Both the position numbers and the translations under genes were made by a program. Shown piece after piece: positions 24,807 to 32,368 of a stretch of DNA of 40,014 bases. The stretch is from the NCBI GenBank assembly GCA_025363585.1, contig JANYDN010000007.1, positions 1-40,014 of the forward strand, in the 5' to 3' direction. The stretch is from Verrucomicrobiota bacterium (GTDB taxonomy: Bacteria; Verrucomicrobiota; Verrucomicrobiia; Limisphaerales; UBA9464). Positions within the stretch are counted from its first letter, which is position 1. Each line of letters starts with the position of its first letter. The notes under the pieces were generated by a model. That model was not told the origin of the DNA. It was given only the letters and a program-made list of their open reading frames with translations, and did not search any database.

Positions 24807-27294
24807 TTCCGAGCGCGTAGAGCGAACCCGCCTGGTCGTCGCGCGCGACCAACCGGGCGAAGCGTTCGAGGTGTTCCCCGAACGCGGCATAATGTTCGAG
24901 CCACCAGGCGGACGTCCGGGGAACGAGTAGAAACCGCGCGCCGTCCTTGCGGAGCGTCTCGAGTTGCGCGACCGCGCCCTGGCCGTCCGCGGGATATACC
25001 GCCGAATAGTCGCCCGCGGGCGTGCGCGGGAAATGCCAACCGCGGCGTCCCTCGAGCCGGACCAGTTCGTCGTCGCCCTTGCTGATCACGACGACCGCGT
25101 CGCCCGCGGGGACGTGGGCGAGCGCAAGTTCGCGGGCCCGCGCGCGGAGCGACGCGTATTCCGGCGTCAGGCGCCGGCCATGCGGCTTCCATTCCTCGCC
25201 CCACTTTTGTTCGTAGAGCCCGCGGTTCGCCTCGAGCAGGCGGTCGTAATCGCCGGTCAGGCACAACTCGCCGATCGTGCCCTGCCCGAAGTGATGCACG
25301 AATGCGTCCTCCGCGCACACGACGCGGAAACCGGCGTCCCTTGTCCGTCGCGCGTAGTCGTCGTCCTCGAACATCCCCACGCCGAACCGCTCGTCCAACG
25401 GACCGACGACGCGCCACGCGTCGCGGCGCAACGCCACGCAGAACATCGCCAGCATCGCGATGTCGCTCCGTTGCCCGGTCTTTGACGCGGCACGCGCGTC
25501 CGCGAACGCGAGCATCTCGCCGTGCGTGCGGTACGGCGCGTCGACCTGCGCCTCGTTGCAGGTGCGGTTCGTCACCGGCCCCACCATTCCGATCGACGGG
25601 TCGGAAAGATGCGCCACCAGCGCGCGCTTCCATCCGGACGGCACGATCGTGTCGTTGTTGAGCAGCACCAGGACGTCGCCGGACGCCCGCTCCAGCCCCC
25701 GGTTGTTCCCCGCCGCGAATCCCGCGTTGCGGTCGTTCGCGATCGTCTGAACCCGGGGATGGGCGGCCACCAATTCGGCGAGGTACCCGCGCGTGCCGTC
25801 GGTGGACGCGTTGTCCACCACGATCAATTCGTCGCCGTCCTGCCAGTCGCCTCCGAGCAGCGACGCGATGCACAGGCGGGTATAAGCCAGGCCGTTGTGG
25901 GTCACGATCACCACGCTCGCGCGCGGCAAGGGGTGCTGGACCGGGCCGTGTCGCTCGGGCAACGCGGGCGGCACGGGCAACGACCGGGCGACCGCGATGG
26001 TGTCCTTCGGGAGCCGCGTCGGCCATCGGCCCACCGGGATCAATTCGAGCGGGGCCGGTATCAACGGAACTTTGTTCACGGCATCCGTCGACGCGGTCCG
26101 TGCCGCGGATTGGGCGCGCGCCAACTCAGGCCAAGTCACTCCAAGATCGCGCAGCAGTTTCCCAAGCACGACGTCGTGCGCGAAACATTCCCGGGCGATC
26201 CGGAATGCCGCCCGGCGATGCCGCGCCGGGTCGCCCTCGATTTCCGCCAACGCCGCCACGATGTCGTCCATCGTCGAGAACCCGAAGAGCCCCTCGCCGG
26301 TGGGAAGCACGTTGGAGAAGCCGGTTTCCTGGGTGATGACCGGGCGGCCGGCCGCGAGATACGTCGCCGCGCGATCGCTGAACCAACCGCTCCGGAGCCT
26401 GACGTTCTGGTCCTTCGCGACGGTGAATTCGCCGCGGGAGCCACCGATATAAGTCCGGTACGCGTCGAGGTCGGCCGAGAATTCGAGCGCCGGCCGGACC
26501 CGCCAACCATGGGACTCCAGCATCGCGCGGTCGGCCGTTCCGAGGCTGGCGAGCGCTAGCTCGAGCGGGGGCGCGACGAGGCGCGGCAGGTCGAGGAACT
26601 TGAGGAACTCGTGGTGCTTGCTCCACGAGTAGACTTCGCCCCCCAAACGGGCCTCGCGCCCGCCCTGATTCCAGTTCCCGATCGTCGTATAGGCTTCGCC
26701 GTGCCCGGTTCCGTGGGATTCCCAGAAATCCATCACCACCGGTTGGCGCGTCGGACGGAACGCGAACCGCTCGGGCCACGGCACCTTGCAGTCACGCCTG
26801 CCGAGATTCTCGCCGAAGGTGAAAAACGCCCGGTGCGGCGCGAGATAATCGATCGTCTCCTGCCGGCCGTGATGCAGTTCGATCTCCACGTTCACCGGAT
26901 CCGTCTCGAGGAATACCATTCGGTTCGACGCCGCCATGTCGTCGGTCGGCACATGGCCCCCGTGGAGATTGATGACGAGCGATGCGGACCGGTAGATCCC
27001 GCGCAACTGGGACGCGGTGCGTCCGAAAGTCCGGCCCTCGGAGATCGCGTGGTAGGCCCATTGGTCGCCGAACCCGAAGCGCCCGAGGATCCCGGCGATG
27101 TGGGACGCGGCCCGGGCGGTGCCATCGTCGCCGCCGCCGCGCATGAGCTTGGTCGGGGTGCAGTCGTGCGCCTCGACATAATACACCCGGTAGCCAAGCC
27201 GGCGGAATCCCTCGAGGTAATGCAGGGTCTGCCACGCGACGCCCGCGACCGGGAAGTGGCTCAGGGAACCAAGGATGACGATGGATTCCCTCAT
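24787..27294 (-). CDS. Fusion glycosyltransferase: N-terminal GT-like paralogue C + GT2 domain + shared domain
   Basis: MRESIVILGSLSHFPVAGVAWQTLHYLEGFRRLGYRVYYVEAHD...GWFSDRAATYLAAGRPVITQETGFSNVLPTGEGLFGF...ASVVIVTHNGLAYTRLCIASLLGGDWQDGDELIVVDNASTDGTRGYL...HFPRTPAGDYSAVYPADGQGAVAQLETLRKDGARFLLVPRTSAWWLEHY. Confidence 0.87.
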   Translation of the reverse strand: MRESIVILGSLSHFPVAGVAWQTLHYLEGFRRLGYRVYYVEAHDCTPTKLMRGGGDDGTARAASHIAGILGRFGFGDQWAYHAISEGRTFGRTASQLRGIYRSASLVINLHGGHVPTDDMAASNRMVFLETDPVNVEIELHHGRQETIDYLAPHRAFFTFGENLGRRDCKVPWPERFAFRPTRQPVVMDFWESHGTGHGEAYTTIGNWNQGGREARLGGEVYSWSKHHEFLKFLDLPRLVAPPLELALASLGTADRAMLESHGWRVRPALEFSADLDAYRTYIGGSRGEFTVAKDQNVRLRSGWFSDRAATYLAAGRPVITQETGFSNVLPTGEGLFGFSTMDDIVAALAEIEGDPARHRRAAFRIARECFAHDVVLGKLLRDLGVTWPELARAQSAARTASTDAVNKVPLIPAPLELIPVGRWPTRLPKDTIAVARSLPVPPALPERHGPVQHPLPRASVVIVTHNGLAYTRLCIASLLGGDWQDGDELIVVDNASTDGTRGYLAELVAAHPRVQTIANDRNAGFAAGNNRGLERASGDVLVLLNNDTIVPSGWKRALVAHLSDPSIGMVGPVTNRTCNEAQVDAPYRTHGEMLAFADARAASKTGQRSDIAMLAMFCVALRRDAWRVVGPLDERFGVGMFEDDDYARRTRDAGFRVVCAEDAFVHHFGQGTIGELCLTGDYDRLLEANRGLYEQKWGEEWKPHGRRLTPEYASLRARARELALAHVPAGDAVVVISKGDDELVRLEGRRGWHFPRTPAGDYSAVYPADGQGAVAQLETLRKDGARFLLVPRTSAWWLEHYAAFGEHLERFARLVARDDQAGSLYALGNGGRDA

Positions 27295-27295
27295 G

Positions 27296-29155
27296 TCATG
27301 CGGGGACGGCGACCTGGGCATCGGGATCGACCGAACTCTTGGCGACCGAGCGGCGGCGGGCGCGCGCCATCTGGGCATCGTGCAACTGGCGGTAGACGCC
27401 GTGTCGTTCGAGCAATTCGGCCGGGCTTCCCTGCTCCACCAACCGGCCGTGATCCATCACCAGGATCTTGTCCGCCTGGTGAAGCGTCGAAAGGCGGTGC
27501 GCGATCATGAACGTCGTGCGCCCCACCATGAGGCGGTCCAGCGCGTCGAGGATCACCGCCTCGGTCTTCGAGTCCACCGACGACGTCGGTTCGTCGAGGA
27601 TGAGGATGGGCGCGTCCTTGAGGAACGCGCGGGCCACGGAAATGCGCTGGCGTTCGCCCCCGGAGATCGCCGCGCCACGCTCGCCCAACATCGCCTCGTA
27701 CTGCTCCGGCAGGGCCATGATGAAGTCGTGCGCGTTCGCCGACTTGGCCGCGGCGACGACTTCCTCGCGCGTCGCATGGAGCCGGCCGTAGCGGATGTTT
27801 TCGGCGATCGTCCCGGAGAACAGCAACGGCTCCTGCAACACCACGCTCACCTGCGCGCGGAGCGATGCCAGGGTGAGTTCACGGATGTCGACGCCATCGA
27901 GGAGGATTCGCCCGCCCTGCGCGTCGTAGAAGCGGGGCAGAAGGCTGACGAGCGTGCTCTTGCCGGCGCCGGTCTGGCCCACGATGCCGACGACCTGCCC
28001 GGGGCGGGCCTCGAACGAGATGTCGCAGAGGGTGTCGGTGCGGCCGGCATAGCTGAACTGGACGTTTTCGTAGGACACGTGCCCGCGCGCGCGAAGGCTG
28101 CATCTGGCGCCGGGCGCGTCCTCGATGTCGGGGCGCACGTCGAGGAGATCGAACGTGGCGCGGAGATTGACGAAGCGGTCCTGGAGCGAGCCGATGGTAT
28201 AGGAGATCGTCTCGAGGGGTTTGTAGATCGCGGCGATATAGGCGATGACGACGAGCATTTGTCCGACGGTCAGTTTCCCCTGGAGGACGTGCCGGGCGCC
28301 GAGGCCGAGGACCGCGGCGGAGCCGAGCGCGGTGGTCATGTTGACCACGAGCGAGAACAGGGTTTGCCGGACGGTGATTTTAACGCGCTCGGACACGGCG
28401 AGCGACGTCTGGGCGCGGAACCGGCGGTACTCGTGTTCCTCGCGCCCGAAGGCCACGATCACGCGCATCATCGACAGGCTCTCGTGGATCACCGAGAGCG
28501 ACTCGGACTCCAGCGAGCGCACGTGCTGGAGGCGCGTCTGGATGCGGGTGGCATAATAGCCGACCGAATAATAGAGGAACGGGACCACCGCGAGCGACGC
28601 GAGCGCCAGGCCGGTGTCGATGTGGAGGGAAATCCAGATCATGCCGACGAGCGTGAGCAACGCCTCGCCGAGCAGGGGGATGGTCATGATCAACCCGGCC
28701 GGCGCGTCGCCCTGGGCGTTGATCATGTAGATCAACATTCCCGAACGCCGGCGGTCGTGGAACGCGAGCGAGAGTCGCTGGGCGTGCAGGAACAACTCGC
28801 TGCGGAAATCCAGGGTGATGAATTGCTCGAGCTTGGTGTTGGCGTAGTTGCTGAGCACATGGAGGCCGTTGACCAAGAGCGCGACGCCCGTCGCGGCGAC
28901 GATCGCCATCGCGAGAAGCGTGCCCGGATCGGTGCCGAAGATCCCGAAGACGCGGGCGATGCCCGCCGGAAGCGGATGCTTCTCGAGGACGTGGTCCACC
29001 ACGATTTTCAGGGGCCACGGTGCCAGCAGCGCCGAGAGCGAGGACAACACCGTGATGACGACCGAGGCCGTGGCCAGACCGCGGTAATTGCGGAGGTACC
29101 GCACCGTGCGGACCACGTACTTCAGCGGGATCGTTCCCATGCCGTCGGGTTTCAT
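27296..29155 (-). CDS. MsbA-like ABC exporter (fused permease and ATPase)
   Basis: VGIVGQTGAGKSTLVSLLPRFYDAQGGRILLDGVDIRELTLASLRAQVSVVLQEPLLFSGTIAENIRYG...ISGGERQRISVARAFLKDAPILILDEPTSSVDSKTE, Walker A, signature and Walker B motifs; N-terminal ABC_membrane helices. Confidence 0.92.
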   Translation of the reverse strand: MKPDGMGTIPLKYVVRTVRYLRNYRGLATASVVITVLSSLSALLAPWPLKIVVDHVLEKHPLPAGIARVFGIFGTDPGTLLAMAIVAATGVALLVNGLHVLSNYANTKLEQFITLDFRSELFLHAQRLSLAFHDRRRSGMLIYMINAQGDAPAGLIMTIPLLGEALLTLVGMIWISLHIDTGLALASLAVVPFLYYSVGYYATRIQTRLQHVRSLESESLSVIHESLSMMRVIVAFGREEHEYRRFRAQTSLAVSERVKITVRQTLFSLVVNMTTALGSAAVLGLGARHVLQGKLTVGQMLVVIAYIAAIYKPLETISYTIGSLQDRFVNLRATFDLLDVRPDIEDAPGARCSLRARGHVSYENVQFSYAGRTDTLCDISFEARPGQVVGIVGQTGAGKSTLVSLLPRFYDAQGGRILLDGVDIRELTLASLRAQVSVVLQEPLLFSGTIAENIRYGRLHATREEVVAAAKSANAHDFIMALPEQYEAMLGERGAAISGGERQRISVARAFLKDAPILILDEPTSSVDSKTEAVILDALDRLMVGRTTFMIAHRLSTLHQADKILVMDHGRLVEQGSPAELLERHGVYRQLHDAQMARARRRSVAKSSVDPDAQVAVPA

Positions 29156-29163
29156 GGGGTCGG

Positions 29164-29952
29164 CTAGAGATCGAGTGACAGGCGGTTGGTCTGGTTTTCC
29201 GCGGACGGCTCCGAATGGCCGTCGAAGTACTGGACGTTGGCCCGGCGATCGTGCCGAAAGCCGACCTGCGTGGCGTCGAAAGCGCGGAGCGGCGGATGGT
29301 TGTAGGCGTGGAACACGTCCGCGATCAGGACCGTGGACGCGGGCGCGCCCGCCTCCACCACCGCGAGCCTGCGGGTCTCTGGCTTCGGGAACTCCAGCGC
29401 GGTGTTCGCGTTCATCGCGTAGCTGACCCGGACCGGATGGTTCTTCGGAAGCGGCTCCCGCATCCGCGCCGGGCACAGGAAAACCGTGGTCTCGAAATCG
29501 CGGTAGCCGTCGAAACCCGTCCCGAAAAACTGCGGGTACAAGAGCGCGTAGAAGCTGTTTTCCTTGGGGCGCGGGTCGTCGTACCACGCGAACGGCAGCC
29601 GATCGTCGTGGTCACCGCTGTAGACCAACACCCCCTGCCCCATCGCCCGGAGATTGCTGATGCATTGCGTCGAGAGCGCGCGGCGCTTGGCCGATGACAA
29701 GGACGGCAACAGGAGCGAGGCCAGGATCCCGAGGATCGCGATGACAACCAACAACTCGACCAGCGTGAAGCCGGAGGAAAGGTCCGCGCCGCCGCGACCG
29801 GGGCTGGCATTGCCGTTGGGCCATCGGGACGCCGGGATTCCGGAATTGCCCAATGCAACGACGTTTGAACGGGCCCGGATCCGTGCACGGGGCAACGGTC
29901 CGGGCCCGTCGGGAGTTTCAGCTTCCCGTGCGGACGTCTGATACATGGACAT
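29164..29952 (-). CDS. Prepilin-type N-terminal cleavage/methylation domain protein (pseudopilin-like), with a long N-terminal leader
   Basis: [62 protein letters not shown]... Confidence 0.88.
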   Translation of the reverse strand: MSMYQTSAREAETPDGPGPLPRARIRARSNVVALGNSGIPASRWPNGNASPGRGGADLSSGFTLVELLVVIAILGILASLLLPSLSSAKRRALSTQCISNLRAMGQGVLVYSGDHDDRLPFAWYDDPRPKENSFYALLYPQFFGTGFDGYRDFETTVFLCPARMREPLPKNHPVRVSYAMNANTALEFPKPETRRLAVVEAGAPASTVLIADVFHAYNHPPLRAFDATQVGFRHDRRANVQYFDGHSEPSAENQTNRLSLDL

Positions 29953-30064
29953 GGACTCTCCGGGGTTGGGAACGGGGGACTTGGCGTTGACCGGGGTGGA
30001 TAGTCCCGGTGATATCGCCTCGACGCATCAGGGAGGTGTAGTGCGAACCCAGCGCACTTGCGTC

Positions 30065-30300
30065 GGGTTAATCCCTACACGGCAACTTACTTGGGGGTCA
30101 ACGGAAACCTGCGAGGCGTCGCAAGTTTTCAATCCAAAAATGTTCATGGAACCCAGCAATCATCGCTGAAACATGCGATGATCGGGGTGCTCGCGTGGTG
30201 TTGTCGCGCGATCAAACCAGCGTGGGCAACCGGTCGATTCCCATCGACCCTCCACGACCCGCCCGCTCGTGGAGCAGGTTAAATCCCTACACGGCGAACG
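30065..30300 (-). repeat. Pair of imperfect direct repeats GGTTAA(A)TCCCTACACGGC(A/G)A in a 390-bp intergenic region
   Basis: gggttaatccctacacggcaac at 30065-30086 and ggttaaatccctacacggcgaac at 30277-30299. Confidence 0.75.
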
Positions 30301-30341
30301 ACCTTGGTCCTTGCGACGACGGCTTCGCGCCGTCGCACGGA

Positions 30342-31271
30342 TCACCGACGGATCTCGCCCCGCGTCACGTCGCCCGGGACGTCGAGCGCCTGGATCTGGT
30401 TGATCGTCTTGAAGTGGGCGTGGTCGTCGAATTGCCAGACGACCTTTTTGTCGCGCGTGACCTCGAAGAACTGCGGCTGTTCGCCGATGTGGCCGTGCCC
30501 GAGATAATTGCAGACGATGGTATTTCCGTTCGGCAGGCGCTGGCATCCGGCCGTGAGTCGCAGCGGGTTCCCGGGAAGATCGTTTTCGGACAATTCCCAC
30601 ACCACCTTCGCCGCGGCGTCGAATTCCAGGACCTTGTGGCCATCGCCACACGAGACCAGCAAATGCCCGTCGGGCAGCGGAAGGACCTCGTGGGGATCTC
30701 CCGGAACCTTGATCTCGCGCATGACGACGCCGTCGCCGTCGAGTTCCACGATCTTGCCCTCGCCCTTGAAGGTCACGAGATAGTGTCCGGCGGCCGTCTT
30801 GCGCGCGCCGCGGAACTGGGTGTGCGTGCCGATGGACGGCAGCGTGGTCAATTTGACCTCCTTGGCCACCTTGCCGTCGCGGTCCACCTCCACGATGCGG
30901 CTCGTGCCGCATTCGACCACCATCACGCGACCGTCGGGCAGCGGCTGGCAGGAATGGACCTCGACCTTTTCGGGCGCCTTGTATTCCCAGACGACTTTTT
31001 TCTCCGGGGTCAATTCAAGCGCGCCGGTCGCGAAGCAAAACAGGTAATTGCCATTCGGAAGGCGCCAGCAATCCTGGGGCGACTTGCACGCGTATTCCCA
31101 CTCGATGGCGCCGGTGGCGGAGACGACGCAGACCTTGCCGCCGTTGTGGTCGCAACAGAGGAAAGGCCGCGCCGCGAGCGCAGCCCCAAACGCGACGTAC
31201 GCGAGGCCGGTCGCAAGGGCTGCCCGCCAGATGGACACGAAGGGACGTGGAACGAAGGACGGGGAAGACAT
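30342..31271 (-). CDS. Secreted beta-propeller (PQQ/arylsulfotransferase-like repeat) protein
   Basis: MSSPSFVPRPFVSIWRAALATGLAYVAFGAALAARPFLCCDHNGGKVCVVSATGAIEWEYACKSPQDCWRLPNGNYLFCFATGALELTPEKKVVWEYKAP..., repeated GxxVWEY/LPNGNxL/LPDG blades. Confidence 0.78.
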   Translation of the reverse strand: MSSPSFVPRPFVSIWRAALATGLAYVAFGAALAARPFLCCDHNGGKVCVVSATGAIEWEYACKSPQDCWRLPNGNYLFCFATGALELTPEKKVVWEYKAPEKVEVHSCQPLPDGRVMVVECGTSRIVEVDRDGKVAKEVKLTTLPSIGTHTQFRGARKTAAGHYLVTFKGEGKIVELDGDGVVMREIKVPGDPHEVLPLPDGHLLVSCGDGHKVLEFDAAAKVVWELSENDLPGNPLRLTAGCQRLPNGNTIVCNYLGHGHIGEQPQFFEVTRDKKVVWQFDDHAHFKTINQIQALDVPGDVTRGEIRR

Positions 31272-31340
31272 TCGGGGACCTTGCCTGCGGCCCACGCGCA
31301 GTCCACGCGAAAATCGGGCGTCACCGGAAAGCCTGCTGGC

Positions 31341-31363
31341 GGTGACGGCGGGCCGCCGTCACC
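31341..31363. repeat. Near-perfect palindrome (11-bp arms, 1-nt centre), candidate terminator/attenuator or REP-like site
   Basis: GGTGACGGCGG-G-CCGCCGTCACC between two minus-strand CDSs (31389 stop and 31271 start). Confidence 0.6.
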
Positions 31364-31388
31364 CACGGTTTTCACCGCGCGTTCCGGG

Positions 31389-32204
31389 TCAGTCCTTTGT
31401 GTTCCCGTTGTCGCCGGACCACGAGCCGCTGTCCTTGAAATGCGCGTCGTGGTCGTTGTTCCAGCGGGCGCGCCACACCTCGGACTTGGGATCCACGACA
31501 TCCGAACGCTTCGCGGTCTCCGCATGCCCGTCGGCGAACTGCAGCATGGTGCGTCCGCTGTGGCGCTTGGCGGGCCATTGGTCCGATTGCCGGGGATCGA
31601 TGTTGCCGTCCCAATTGGTGTCGGTCCGACTGTCCGCCAACATGATCATCTCGGAAGGCGCTACTACCGCGGACTCCTTGACCTCGACAAGCGGGGAGAC
31701 ACCGGAGATGTCGCCTCCAAGGCCGAGTTCGGGCGAGGCACCCGGATCACGAAGGCCCCAGTCGTTGTATCCGTAGCAGAACGCCGACTGGAACGAGGAG
31801 ATGCCGGTGCCGATGAACAGAGTGCCCTTCTTGAGGGTGCGGTTGACGTTGGTATCCCAACGCCATTCGGGCCGTCCGGCGGGACACCAGAACGACTGCC
31901 GGTTGGTGCCCATCTGGCCAAAAAGACGAAGCGGCCAAAGGTACGAACCGTAGGTCGCGCTCCCGGCCCGGACGTCGATGCAACCCGGATACGCCCGGAA
32001 TTCCTGGACGTACATCGCGGTCGCCAACCCGAGTTGCTTGCCGTTGTTCACGCACGCGATGCCGAGTGCCTTCGATTTCGCCTTGGCCAACGCCGGCAAC
32101 AACATGCCGGCGAGGATCGCGATGATCGCGATGACGACCAACAGCTCGATCAACGTGAAGGCCAAGACACGGCTTCTGGGCGCGGACAATCGGTCGGGTG
32201 TCAT
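31389..32204 (-). CDS. Prepilin-type N-terminal cleavage/methylation domain protein (pseudopilin-like)
   Basis: [57 protein letters not shown]... Confidence 0.9.
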   Translation of the reverse strand: MTPDRLSAPRSRVLAFTLIELLVVIAIIAILAGMLLPALAKAKSKALGIACVNNGKQLGLATAMYVQEFRAYPGCIDVRAGSATYGSYLWPLRLFGQMGTNRQSFWCPAGRPEWRWDTNVNRTLKKGTLFIGTGISSFQSAFCYGYNDWGLRDPGASPELGLGGDISGVSPLVEVKESAVVAPSEMIMLADSRTDTNWDGNIDPRQSDQWPAKRHSGRTMLQFADGHAETAKRSDVVDPKSEVWRARWNNDHDAHFKDSGSWSGDNGNTKD

Positions 32205-32368
32205 AAAAAAGTTCTAGCAGAGGTACGGGTGTTGGTAAACCCCCGCCGCCGGGCCATCCATGCCGGCGAGGCACGGCGGCGTATCCGAAATGCAACGAAC
32301 ACCGTTTCCCTCCACAAAGGTTACATTAGTAATCGACAACTCCGCCACCGTCGTTTACAGATGTTCTC

